Below are positions 1 to 7,239 of a stretch of 9,607 nucleotides of DNA, piece after piece. Each line of letters begins with the position of its first letter. Positions within the stretch are counted from its first letter, which is position 1. The notes under the pieces are model-generated. The model did not search any database, was not told the origin of the DNA, and saw nothing but the letters and a program-made list of their open reading frames with translations. The DNA is from Duncaniella sp. Lineage in GTDB: Bacteria; Bacteroidota; Bacteroidia; Bacteroidales; Muribaculaceae. The stretch lies in assembly GCA_022511285.1 (NCBI GenBank), contig JAFLRW010000065.1, positions 1 to 9,607 on the forward strand. The letters are read 5' to 3'. Position numbers and translations under genes: made by a program.

Positions 1-1
1 C

Positions 2-313
2 CGTCTGCCGGTAGACTGTGTGAAAATACATCAGCTTCAACTGTTGCGCCACACTCCGCTGGCCGGCCTTGTGGAACGTGGAGAGGTTGAGGTAAAGCTA
101 TTCGCAGCCTCGGAATATGCACGCTTGTGCGCACGCATAGTGAAACGATTGCGCACGGATATTGCTATTGAAAGATTTGTCTCGCAGGCGCCCGAAACGT
201 TGCTGATAGCACCGAAATGGGGGCTAAAGAACTATCAGTTTGTGCATCTCGTGGAGCAGGAACTGACGGCTGCATCAGCCACGAGATATGGCGGAAGTGG
301 CAAAGCAATCTGA
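2..313 (+). CDS. Radical SAM protein, YhcC/TIGR01212-type (3' end only)
   Basis: Only the C-terminal ~103 residues are in the window; the reading frame is open to the left edge, so the gene begins outside it. A GTG at 20 is an internal valine codon and not the start, because the residues before it (RLPVDC) continue the family's pattern leading into KIHQLQ. The segment IERFVSQAP, then LLIAPKWGLKNY, then a Glu/Leu-rich end, is the typical tail of the TIGR01212/YhcC radical SAM family. The iron-sulfur-binding CxxxCxxC motif would lie upstream and is not visible. The family's substrate is not known to me, so no reaction is assigned. upp follows after 36 bp with no promoter-like motif between, so the two may be cotranscribed. 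The family call rests on remembered C-terminal motifs. Confidence 0.82.
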   Translation, partial: RLPVDCVKIHQLQLLRHTPLAGLVERGEVEVKLFAASEYARLCARIVKRLRTDIAIERFVSQAPETLLIAPKWGLKNYQFVHLVEQELTAASATRYGGSGKAI

Positions 314-349
314 AACGATACTAACAATTAACTCATACACACCTATATT

Positions 350-1003
350 ATGGAAATCATTAACTTTGCAGAGACTCCTTCACTTATGAGCCAGTATATG
401 AGCGAACTGCGCGACAAAGAAGTGCAGAAAGATATGCTCCGATTTCGCCGCAATCTTGAGCGTATAGGCGAGATTATGGCTTACGAAATTTCCAAACGCC
501 TCAACTATGAACGCCGACAGGTGCAGACGCCCTTGGCTGCGGCCGCTTGCGACCGGCTCAATGAGCAGCCGGTGCTCGCTACTATTTTCCGTGCCGGCAT
601 TCCGTTTCATCAAGGATTTTTGGCTTATTTTGACCAAGCCCAGAATGCCTTTGTCTCTGCCTATCGCAAATATCGAGAGAAAGACAGTTTTGATGTATTC
701 ATCGAATACATAGCCTCGCCCAAAATCGAGGGAAAGACTCTCATTATTGCAGATCCGATGCTTGCCACGGGCTCGAGTATGGAGTTGAGTTATCGAGCAT
801 TGCTCACCAAAGGGGAGCCCACGCATATCCACATTGCCTCTGTGATAGCTTCACAGAAAGCCATTGACTACGTCAGTGAGGTGTTTCCCGCCGAGAAGAC
901 CACAGTGTGGGTAGGAGCCATTGATCCCGAACTCAATCCCCATTCATACATAGTCCCCGGCCTTGGGGATGCCGGGGACCTTGCGTATGGCGTGAAGGAA
1001 TAA
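350..1003 (+). CDS. upp: Uracil phosphoribosyltransferase
   Basis: This cytoplasmic pyrimidine-salvage enzyme converts uracil plus PRPP to UMP and pyrophosphate. The 217-residue length is normal for the family (about 208-220). The PRPP-binding signature is seen as DPMLATGSS at residues 135-143 (Gly-Gly in E. coli, Gly-Ser here). RAGIPFHQG at 81-89 matches the conserved RAG loop that contacts PRPP. The C-terminal uracil-binding loop is PGLGDAGD at 203-210, followed by a short tail. No Shine-Dalgarno sequence precedes the ATG, which is usual in Bacteroidetes. The 36 bp before the gene hold no TAnnTTTG motif, so transcription may enter from the upstream radical SAM gene. The gene converges on metK with 15 bp between stops. 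All key motifs are intact. Confidence 0.95.
   Translation: MEIINFAETPSLMSQYMSELRDKEVQKDMLRFRRNLERIGEIMAYEISKRLNYERRQVQTPLAAAACDRLNEQPVLATIFRAGIPFHQGFLAYFDQAQNAFVSAYRKYREKDSFDVFIEYIASPKIEGKTLIIADPMLATGSSMELSYRALLTKGEPTHIHIASVIASQKAIDYVSEVFPAEKTTVWVGAIDPELNPHSYIVPGLGDAGDLAYGVKE
953..979 (+). repeat. Perfect inverted repeat inside the 3' end of upp
   Basis: A 9-bp arm GTCCCCGGC (953-961) is perfectly complementary to GCCGGGGAC (971-979) across a 9-nt loop. It lies in the codons for the uracil-binding loop (PGLGDAGD) and 22 nt before the upp stop. No T-run follows, so it is not a canonical terminator. It could act as a 3'-end mRNA structure, or it may be a by-product of Gly/Pro codons. Confidence 0.55.
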
Positions 1004-1018
1004 ACCGATTGACGGGAA

Positions 1019-2344
1019 TCAAAGGCCGAAAGCCTTCTTTACGGCAGCTACTGCATCAAGTTTCTCCCAAGTGAAGAGTTCTACCTCGCAGACTTTCTCG
1101 GGCTCATAGCGCGAGTGGAAACGCTTTGTGACCACTTGGGGCTGCCGTCCCATATGACCGTAGGCGGCTGTCTCGCGATAGATGGGCTGGCGGAGCTTGA
1201 GACGACGCTCTATGGCGTATGGAGTCATATCAAATTCAGGCATGGTTTTGACCTTGTCGGCTATCTCGGAGTCAGAAAGTGGGACAAGGGCCGTGTCGCG
1301 AGTGTCGATGCAGAGGCTCACCGGTTCGGCTTTGCCAATGGCGTAGGCCACTTGTACCAAAACCTCGCGCGCCACACCGGCCGCCACAAGATTTTTGGCT
1401 ATGTGGCGTGCGGCATAGGCCGCCGAGCGGTCAACCTTTGAGGGGTCCTTACCTGAAAACGCACCGCCTCCGTGGGCTCCACGTCCGCCATAGGTGTCGA
1501 CAATAATCTTGCGCCCGGTCAGCCCTGTGTCGCCATGAGGGCCTCCAATCACAAACTTTCCCGTGGGGTTGACCAACAGTTTGTAGCCGTCAATCATAGC
1601 GGCCACTTCAGCCGGGAGCTTTGCTTTCACTCGAGGAATCAGCACTCTCTCCACATCTTCGGTTATGATGCGCTGCATCTCAGCGTCGGCGGCAGCCTGT
1701 GCTTCCGCAGAGCCATCGGCCGGAGAGATAAACTCATCGTGCTGAGTGGATATCACTATCGTATCCACCCTCAGAGGGCGATTGGTCTCAGCATCATATT
1801 CCACCGTCACCTGACTCTTGGAGTCGGGGCGCAGATAGGTGCGTGTTTTTCCTTTGGCAAACCAAGTCATCTCCTTTTCAGCGCGACGGATGTCGGCCAA
1901 TTCGAGAAGCAGACGGTGGGAGAGGTCGAGAGTCAGCGGCATATAGTCGGGAGTCTCGTCGCAGGCATACCCGAACATCATACCTTGGTCGCCGGCACCT
2001 TGGCTCTCAGCCGTTTCGCGCTCTACGCCTCGGTTTATGTCGGCACTCTGTTCGTGAAGGGCCGAGAAGACTCCACAAGCCTCGCCATCAAACTTTAAAG
2101 CAGAGCGATTATAGCCTATTGTTTTAATCACTTCGCGGGTCACATCCATAAGGTCAATGTAAGCGCGGCTTTTTACCTCACCGGCTATTACCACCTGTCC
2201 GGTGGTGACAAGCGTTTCGCAAGCCACTTTGCTTGATGGGTCGCGGGCCAGAAATTCATCGAGCACAGCGTCAGAAATCTGATCAGCCACCTTGTCGGGA
2301 TGACCCTCGGAAACGGATTCAGACGTGAAAAGATATGTTTTCAT
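1019..2344 (-). CDS. metK: S-adenosylmethionine synthetase (methionine adenosyltransferase)
   Basis: The enzyme makes S-adenosylmethionine from ATP and methionine, releasing phosphate and pyrophosphate, in the cytoplasm. Motifs seen in order: SEGHPDK with GHPDK at residues 14-18 (the His and Asp that bind ATP and metal); the first family signature GAGDQGMMFGYA at 116-127; the GGPHGDTGLTGRK segment from 268; and the glycine-rich second signature GGGAFSGKDPSKVDRS at 292-307. At 441 residues it is longer than the E. coli enzyme (about 384). The extra residues lie around 155-180 and in the last 60, a pattern I associate with Bacteroidetes MetK. The ATG at 2344 begins MKTYLFTSESVSEGHPDK, so the N-terminus is well placed. 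It has its own promoter and a roughly 210-nt leader that looks like a SAM-responsive attenuator. Confidence 0.97.
   Translation of the reverse strand: MKTYLFTSESVSEGHPDKVADQISDAVLDEFLARDPSSKVACETLVTTGQVVIAGEVKSRAYIDLMDVTREVIKTIGYNRSALKFDGEACGVFSALHEQSADINRGVERETAESQGAGDQGMMFGYACDETPDYMPLTLDLSHRLLLELADIRRAEKEMTWFAKGKTRTYLRPDSKSQVTVEYDAETNRPLRVDTIVISTQHDEFISPADGSAEAQAAADAEMQRIITEDVERVLIPRVKAKLPAEVAAMIDGYKLLVNPTGKFVIGGPHGDTGLTGRKIIVDTYGGRGAHGGGAFSGKDPSKVDRSAAYAARHIAKNLVAAGVAREVLVQVAYAIGKAEPVSLCIDTRDTALVPLSDSEIADKVKTMPEFDMTPYAIERRLKLRQPIYRETAAYGHMGRQPQVVTKRFHSRYEPEKVCEVELFTWEKLDAVAAVKKAFGL
1021..1040. terminator. Possible weak bidirectional terminator between upp and metK
   Basis: AAGGC (1022-1026) pairs with GCCTT (1032-1036) around the loop CGAAA, followed on the + strand by CTTT. 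The hairpin lies in the last codons of metK, just past the upp stop, at the meeting point of two convergent genes. The stem is only 5 bp and the T-run is short, so the call is tentative. Confidence 0.3.
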
Positions 2345-2370
2345 AGGTTGGTCTATTTGTAATGAGTGTA

Positions 2371-2423
2371 TAAAAAATCAAAAACAGTCGCTCTTTCCCG
2401 CCGGAGGGCATAGAGGGCTGCTT
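2371..2423 (-). terminator. Attenuator-type terminator in the metK leader
   Basis: Read on the minus strand, AAGCAG (2418-2423) pairs with CUGUUU (2382-2387, one G-U). Next CUCU (2412-2415) pairs with AGAG (2391-2394), and CCC (2406-2408) with GGG (2397-2399), closing a 6-nt loop. Small internal loops interrupt the stem (CC/CGA and AUG/AA). The base is followed directly by a U-rich stretch, two U-runs of 5 and 6 split by GA, ending 27 nt before the metK ATG. A terminator placed ahead of the gene it would silence is the mark of transcription attenuation. The internal loops make it weaker than an ideal terminator. Confidence 0.6.
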
Positions 2424-2528
2424 CAACAATCACGTCTCAAAATAAATAGATATACACCCATCCTTGGCAGAGCCTAAGGCATTAAGGCATAGCAGTTTTA
2501 GCATTTTTTGAAGTGGTTGCAAGCAGCC
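2416..2528 (-). promoter_or_regulatory. Antiterminator pairing: leader arm complementary to riboswitch core
   Basis: On the minus strand GGCUGCUUGCAAC (2528 down to 2516) lies in the riboswitch core, and GUUGAAGCAGCC (2427 down to 2416) lies about 90 nt further on. They pair over 12 bp with a single bulged G. The distal arm shares AAGCAG with the terminator stem, so the antiterminator and the terminator cannot form together. A compact hairpin (CCUU-A-GGC, loop UCU, GCC-AAGG; 2462-2479) lies between the arms and could bring them close. The complementarity is seen directly; its regulatory role is inferred. Confidence 0.6.
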
Positions 2529-2543
2529 AAATTTGTCCACTAA
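2492..2543 (-). ncRNA. SAM-II-like riboswitch aptamer upstream of metK
   Basis: On the minus strand the core has a P1 helix AGUGG (2541-2537) with CCACU (2516-2512). The P1 loop contains AUUUGG and GCUUGCAA. The 3' side runs AAAAAAUGCUAAAA. This matches, from memory, the SAM-II (metA/metX) pattern: stem, GAUUU, CUUGCA, closing stem, UAAA, GCUAAA. A pseudoknot can be drawn by pairing UUGC with GC(U)AA, possibly extended by GGC with GCU. The aptamer begins only about 12-15 nt after the predicted transcription start, as is typical for these short leader RNAs, and it precedes the SAM synthetase gene, a fitting target. The class assignment has not been tested with a covariance model. SAM-I was considered because of the GCAACC and UGCUAAA strings, but its multi-helix junction is absent. 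Confidence 0.72.
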
Positions 2544-2559
2544 TCTCAGAAAGATGCGA

Positions 2560-2590
2560 CAAAGGTAAGAAACTTTCTCCTCAAAAGCAA
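2560..2590 (-). promoter_or_regulatory. Bacteroidetes-type promoter for metK
   Basis: On the minus strand TACCTTTG (2567-2560) fits the Bacteroidetes -7 element TAnnTTTG. A TTG (2590-2588) lies 20 bp upstream as the -33 element. The same spacing is found before the lipoprotein gene. Transcription should begin near 2552-2556, giving a leader of about 210 nt. Confidence 0.65.
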
Positions 2591-2611
2591 GAATAGAGCG
2601 CTTCAAAATGA

Positions 2612-2641
2612 TTGGAAAATGTAAAGAAATAGTTTTTCCAA
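2612..2641 (-). terminator. Inverted repeat downstream of tamB, possible weak terminator
   Basis: An 8-bp perfect inverted repeat, TTGGAAAA with TTTTCCAA, flanks a 14-nt AT-rich loop, starting 25 nt after the tamB stop and before the metK promoter. The position suits a tamB transcript end, but the stem is AT-rich and no clean U-run follows. The rest of 2591-2666 shows nothing recognisable. Confidence 0.3.
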
Positions 2642-2666
2642 GCTTCCCTATGATGGATGAGGGGGA

Positions 2667-5600
2667 TTATTGCTGTTCAGGGATGAGTTCCTCCTGCGAG
2701 GTGGTGGTAGTAGAGTCAGTGTGAACTTTCTTCTGACGAAGCCAACGGCGCACGGGACGGAGGAATGAGAAGATGTTGTCAAAGTCGCGTTTGAATACTA
2801 TGCCAATGCCCTGTGTGGTCAGAGCGCTTTTCAGATAGTAGTTCTGGTCGTTGTAGCGATTGTAGGCTTTGAGTTGGATTGTCCCGGCACGGTTGAGGAG
2901 GTAACGGATGTCGAAATCGCCAATAAAAGAGTTGTTGTTCAGGCTCTTGTCGCGATATCCGAAGTTACCGTTAAGAAGGAGTCGATTGTCGAGGAGCTGT
3001 GAGGATAGAGCAAGGTCAACTTCAACGTCGGAGAAGTCGCCCTTGCTGCTACGGATTGCCGGGGCTATGTTCCAATCGTCGCTGATGGCACCGAGCATTG
3101 AGCCGAGTCGTGACGAGAGGGTGGATGATGCAACGGAGACAAGGTCGTTGCCTCGAGTGGCCGACATATACTCAGGCGTGTAGAAACGGTTGAGAGCAAG
3201 GAGGTAGATTATTTGCTGGCCCATCATTTCGTCTGTGGAAACGATTGATTTCACCTTTCGGTCGATGTCGGAGTTCAGCGACGGAAACTCAAGGTCATAT
3301 CCAATCTCAGGACTCCGCATATCGCCTTTGACTTTCATTATGGCATTGACTTTGACGTTGGTGCGGTTCAGTTCGGGGTCGGACTGGAACGATTGGTCAA
3401 GGTCGGTGAGATTGGCCGTGGTGGAGTGGGCGGCTATGATGTCGAGCTGTGCAGAGTATGGGTCGCCTGAGAAGCGGATTGAGCTGCCGTCGCGGATGGT
3501 AAAGTCCTTGACAACAATGTCTTGCAATGTGAAGCGGTAGAAGCCGTTGTTGAGGGTGTAGTCGCCGCGCATTTCGAGTTCGCCCTGCGAATCATATCTC
3601 ATATTTAATGCTCCGGAGCCGTGGGCCATAATCTTGTCTCCGCCGATGGGGTCCATCACGAGGTTGAGGGTGGCGTCGGGTCGGATGTCGACATTGAGGT
3701 CCATCACATATCTGCTGGGAGGCCCCGCAATGTTGGCTCCTGCTTTGGCTCTGAGCTGGCGCACTATGAGCGGGGTGGGGTCAAGGGCTGCGATGGAGTC
3801 TTTGCGAGCTTTGTCGCGGTCGTGGAAGGTGATGAAATCGTAGTCTACCGATTCCTCGGCATCTGAGATGATGAAGGTAAACGTAGAGCCCGGTTCGGAA
3901 ATCATATCAACTCCGATGTCAATGCGTCCGGGGATACCGCGGACGGTGGCGCCTCCACGTCCGAAGATGCGGCCATACCAGGGATCGGGAGTGTCGTTTT
4001 CGCCTACGTCGTAGACGAGCATATTGCGAGCGTCAGAGATATTGAAAAGGAATGTGGGGTCGTGGAAATATTTGTGGCGCACCTCGCCGGAGAGCATGGC
4101 TGTATTGCCATACTTGTCGGTCAGAGTGACGTCGGAAAATGATATATGGCCGGGGTTGAGGGTGACGGAGTCGGTGACCGAATAGGTCGTATTGGTGAAA
4201 TCAAGGCGCATATTCATATCTTCGACAAATATTTTCCCCTTGATGTCGAGGTCTTTAAACGTTCCGTAGAGGTGGGCGTTGCCGCTCACCAATCCTGAGA
4301 TTTCAGATGTGAAGGCAATCATAAACGGCAGCATAAATCCCACGGGTGCGCGGTCAGCGGTGAAGTCAAACACGAGTTCCTCCGTCATCGGCCGGATGTA
4401 TCCGTCAATCACGGATTTGGCTCCTTCGTGGCCGTTGACGTCAGCTTTAATAGTGACCTGTTTTGTGTTGTTGTCCCACCACGAGACTATGTCGGCATCG
4501 CCCATCACGCAATGGTTGTAGGATAGGGCGTCGACGTGTAGCTGCGGGGTGTAGAGCACAGGCGACGACGAAAGGAGCCCGTCGCCGTAGAAGCGTCCGG
4601 TGGCGGTGCCGCCAAACACTACGGCATCGCTTATGGCGAGAGTCTCAAAAACGTAGTCAAGGTCGATATGGTCAAGGTCAACCACCACGCGGCTCAGCGA
4701 ATCCGGGGAGGCTGTGCCGTTAATGCTCAGTGATTGCCCCTGGCGGTAGCCGCCAAAATCTCGGACAGTGATGAGATTCGGTGATATGCTGATAACCGAC
4801 GGGCGCACTTGCCAGACGGTGTCGTTAAAAATCAGTTGGGTGTTGCGGAAGTCTACGTTTGTCAGCGTCGAACCATCCTCCTTGCGCTTAAAGACTGTTC
4901 CGGCAGAGAGTTGACCGCTATACTCGTGTTCGCGGTCGATTTTCCATTTGAATTTGGTGTCAAGCGAGTCGGTCAGACCGCGAGTGAGCAGGTCTATGGT
5001 CATCGGGCCGTTTTTGGTGGGCATAATGGTCCGGGCCGTCAGAGTGGTGTTTCCGGTTGATGTGCTGGCATTGAGATTGAGGCTGGTGCCCTCGATTAGC
5101 TTGTCTTTCTGCCTCAGATATGGAAGGTCAAGGTTGAGGCTCAGCGAGCGGCCGTCGGTGGCGGCGCGTAAAGAGCCGGGGTGGATGATGTCGACGGGGA
5201 GTTTGAAGATGCGGGATATTATGGTGTCGGCATGCAGGTTGATGCTTAGTCGGGCGGTGGTAATGAGTGAGTCGGAGGATGAGGTGGCTGTGAGGGGAGG
5301 GGTAAGGGCCGGGAATAGCTGAGCAGCTATGTGATGCAAGCTTTGGCCTAATGAGGCAAATGTGTAGTCGCCGGCGAGGGATATGTCGAGCGCGCGGTTT
5401 GTGATGTTGATGGTGCGGAGCGAGTCGGCGTGTGACAGTTCTATCTTTATGTCTCCGGCGTTATATTCCTCCTGGCCGGCCATTTCGAGTGTGAGGTCGG
5501 TGATATTTGTCCATCCGGAGATGTCGTCAGGCTTCAGTCCTGATGCTGCGGCGTCTATGTTGCCTCTGATGTTGCATTGGCTGAATCGGCCTTTGGCGAG

Positions 5601-7229
5601 GAATAGACCCAAGTCGATATTACGGATATGTGCAAACAGTTCAGTGGCGGGGAGCAGGGGGGCGGAATCGTATCTGCCTGAGATGGTGAAGTCGAGTTTC
5701 GGAGAGTGTGACTCGGCGTTAAACTCGGTGCGGTTGTTGTCGGCAACAGCCTCAGCGACGATGTCGTGAAATCGCTCCCCTTTCCACGTGGCGTTGGGTA
5801 TCTCCATCCCGGCAGAGCCTGAAATACGTTTGTCGGCTCCGATGGTGACTTCGCCGTTGATGGCTGCCGACAGTTCGGTGAGTTGTTGCAGCGAGGGGTG
5901 GAGAGCTGAGGGGTTGAAGTCCATAAGTTTGATATGGCCGTCAATATCTATCGAGCGCGTGTCGCCGCGTCGGATAATCCCCGCATCTATGTCAATCTCC
6001 CCGCAGTCGGTCGATAGGGTGCCATTGGCATCAATAGAACTGTGTGTGGCGGTGACTGAGGTGAGCAGGTTGACATGTCCGAGGGCAGAAAGGGATGCTA
6101 TCTGTCCGCTCAATGCGGCCAAGCGGCTGTTGACGCTGCCTAACGTCTGCAGGACCATCGGTGCGGAGAAATCAACGCTCAGGCGCGGCAGGTCTATCAT
6201 CAGAGAGTCAGCCCGGCGTGACAGTCCGGTCACAGAGCCGTGAGCGCTGACAAATGCGCCTGACGCTCGGTCAATCAGGTTCAGGCGGTGGAGCGTGATC
6301 CGGTCAGTCGGTCCGTCGGCTTCAAGCTCGATGTCGATTATCGGTTCGGTCGACATTCCGGCCGGGAGCAGTGGGGCAAGGTCGGCGAGGGCTATATGGC
6401 TGTCAGACAATGTGGCAATGCCCCAGGTGTGAGCCTTTAGCCGTTCGGAGAACGACTCTGCCATAGGGGAGGGGATTGTGAAGTCGTCGAGAGTGATTCG
6501 GGATTGAGGCATCCGGAACGTCAGATTGCTTATCTTTGCGTCGTGGCGCGAGATGCTGAATTCGGCAGCCAACTGCGTCAGCGTCAGGCCCGAGCGTTCG
6601 CTCGCTCCCATACGGTTGATGTTGATGTGGAAGAGGGAGTCGGATATGCGTGGGGCCGAAAGGTCGGCGCGGATGCCTGTGACGGCAACGTGTGTGGGGT
6701 CAAAGCGCCCCTCTTCCGGCCCCGGGGTGTCGAGCTGATCATATGTCAGTGAAGAGCGCCTGATCACCACCATATTCACTGAGAGGTCAAAGCTTGAGGG
6801 GCTGTTGCCGTCTGACTTTTTGAATCGTGCTATGATTGGCTCAATGTTGAGGGGAGCGCCGGCAGAGTCACGGCTTAGAGCGAGGCTGACATCAATCAGC
6901 TCGGCGTATGTGACCACCGGGCGGCGGTGGATGAGGGTCTCGGTGTAACTGACGCCGGCGCCGAGATGGCCCACGGTCAAGATGGGGCGACCAAGCGAGT
7001 CGGCCACGGAGACATCGCCGAGCAGAATCCGATTGAAAGGGGCGAAGTCAACCCTTCCGATGCTCACAGGGGTGCCGAGCAGACGGGTGAGTTCTGTCTG
7101 GGCTTTTTGTGCCACGTGTCTCTTCACTCCGTCAAACGACAGAGCCACATAGACAATCACAGGGAGTATCAGCGGCACCACTATGACTGTGACGAGCAGC
7201 GCCCGCAGGACTCGAAAGATGTGGCGCAT
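2667..7229 (-). CDS. tamB: TamB-type translocation/assembly module protein (DUF490)
   Basis: A very large envelope protein of 1520 residues. An N-terminal hydrophobic anchor spans about residues 8-32 (LLVTVIVVPLILPVIVYVA), followed by a long repetitive beta-rich body of alternating polar and hydrophobic stretches, the pattern of TamB/AsmA-like proteins that span the periplasm. The C-terminal ~120 residues (QQIIYLLALNRFYTPE, then LDNRLLLNGNFGYRD, then IQLKAYNRYND) match the TamB C-terminal domain (PF04357, DUF490). A Gln/Thr/Glu-rich tail ends the protein. The family works with an Omp85 partner (TamA, or TamL in Bacteroidetes) in outer-membrane assembly or lipid transport; no partner gene is visible here. 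I prefer the ATG at 7229 (MRHIFRVLRALL), 10 bp after the lipoprotein stop. An in-frame ATG at 7280 would add 17 non-hydrophobic residues inside the upstream gene. It probably shares the lipoprotein promoter. Confidence 0.92.
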   Translation of the reverse strand: MRHIFRVLRALLVTVIVVPLILPVIVYVALSFDGVKRHVAQKAQTELTRLLGTPVSIGRVDFAPFNRILLGDVSVADSLGRPILTVGHLGAGVSYTETLIHRRPVVTYAELIDVSLALSRDSAGAPLNIEPIIARFKKSDGNSPSSFDLSVNMVVIRRSSLTYDQLDTPGPEEGRFDPTHVAVTGIRADLSAPRISDSLFHININRMGASERSGLTLTQLAAEFSISRHDAKISNLTFRMPQSRITLDDFTIPSPMAESFSERLKAHTWGIATLSDSHIALADLAPLLPAGMSTEPIIDIELEADGPTDRITLHRLNLIDRASGAFVSAHGSVTGLSRRADSLMIDLPRLSVDFSAPMVLQTLGSVNSRLAALSGQIASLSALGHVNLLTSVTATHSSIDANGTLSTDCGEIDIDAGIIRRGDTRSIDIDGHIKLMDFNPSALHPSLQQLTELSAAINGEVTIGADKRISGSAGMEIPNATWKGERFHDIVAEAVADNNRTEFNAESHSPKLDFTISGRYDSAPLLPATELFAHIRNIDLGLFLAKGRFSQCNIRGNIDAAASGLKPDDISGWTNITDLTLEMAGQEEYNAGDIKIELSHADSLRTINITNRALDISLAGDYTFASLGQSLHHIAAQLFPALTPPLTATSSSDSLITTARLSINLHADTIISRIFKLPVDIIHPGSLRAATDGRSLSLNLDLPYLRQKDKLIEGTSLNLNASTSTGNTTLTARTIMPTKNGPMTIDLLTRGLTDSLDTKFKWKIDREHEYSGQLSAGTVFKRKEDGSTLTNVDFRNTQLIFNDTVWQVRPSVISISPNLITVRDFGGYRQGQSLSINGTASPDSLSRVVVDLDHIDLDYVFETLAISDAVVFGGTATGRFYGDGLLSSSPVLYTPQLHVDALSYNHCVMGDADIVSWWDNNTKQVTIKADVNGHEGAKSVIDGYIRPMTEELVFDFTADRAPVGFMLPFMIAFTSEISGLVSGNAHLYGTFKDLDIKGKIFVEDMNMRLDFTNTTYSVTDSVTLNPGHISFSDVTLTDKYGNTAMLSGEVRHKYFHDPTFLFNISDARNMLVYDVGENDTPDPWYGRIFGRGGATVRGIPGRIDIGVDMISEPGSTFTFIISDAEESVDYDFITFHDRDKARKDSIAALDPTPLIVRQLRAKAGANIAGPPSRYVMDLNVDIRPDATLNLVMDPIGGDKIMAHGSGALNMRYDSQGELEMRGDYTLNNGFYRFTLQDIVVKDFTIRDGSSIRFSGDPYSAQLDIIAAHSTTANLTDLDQSFQSDPELNRTNVKVNAIMKVKGDMRSPEIGYDLEFPSLNSDIDRKVKSIVSTDEMMGQQIIYLLALNRFYTPEYMSATRGNDLVSVASSTLSSRLGSMLGAISDDWNIAPAIRSSKGDFSDVEVDLALSSQLLDNRLLLNGNFGYRDKSLNNNSFIGDFDIRYLLNRAGTIQLKAYNRYNDQNYYLKSALTTQGIGIVFKRDFDNIFSFLRPVRRWLRQKKVHTDSTTTTSQEELIPEQQ

Positions 7230-7239
7230 CGGGCCTTGT

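Noticed and set aside
380..832. 150-codon minus-strand open frame inside upp
   Set aside because: It is antisense to the catalytic part of upp and has no family features.
1472..2098. 208-codon + strand open frame antisense to metK, with several shorter ones nearby
   Set aside because: It lies wholly within the strongly conserved metK coding sequence and its translation shows no domain or signal; it is a shadow frame.
2492..2543. SAM-I (S-box) riboswitch
   Set aside because: GCAACC and UGCUAAA strings occur in S-box RNAs too, but the four-helix junction, the kink-turn and the closing P1 are missing, and the compact stem-pseudoknot order fits SAM-II better.
2908..6752. Many + strand open frames of 80-150 codons across tamB
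   Set aside because: All sit antisense to one continuous 1520-codon gene with a recognisable C-terminal domain; their products are low-complexity Arg/Ser/Val-rich and match nothing.
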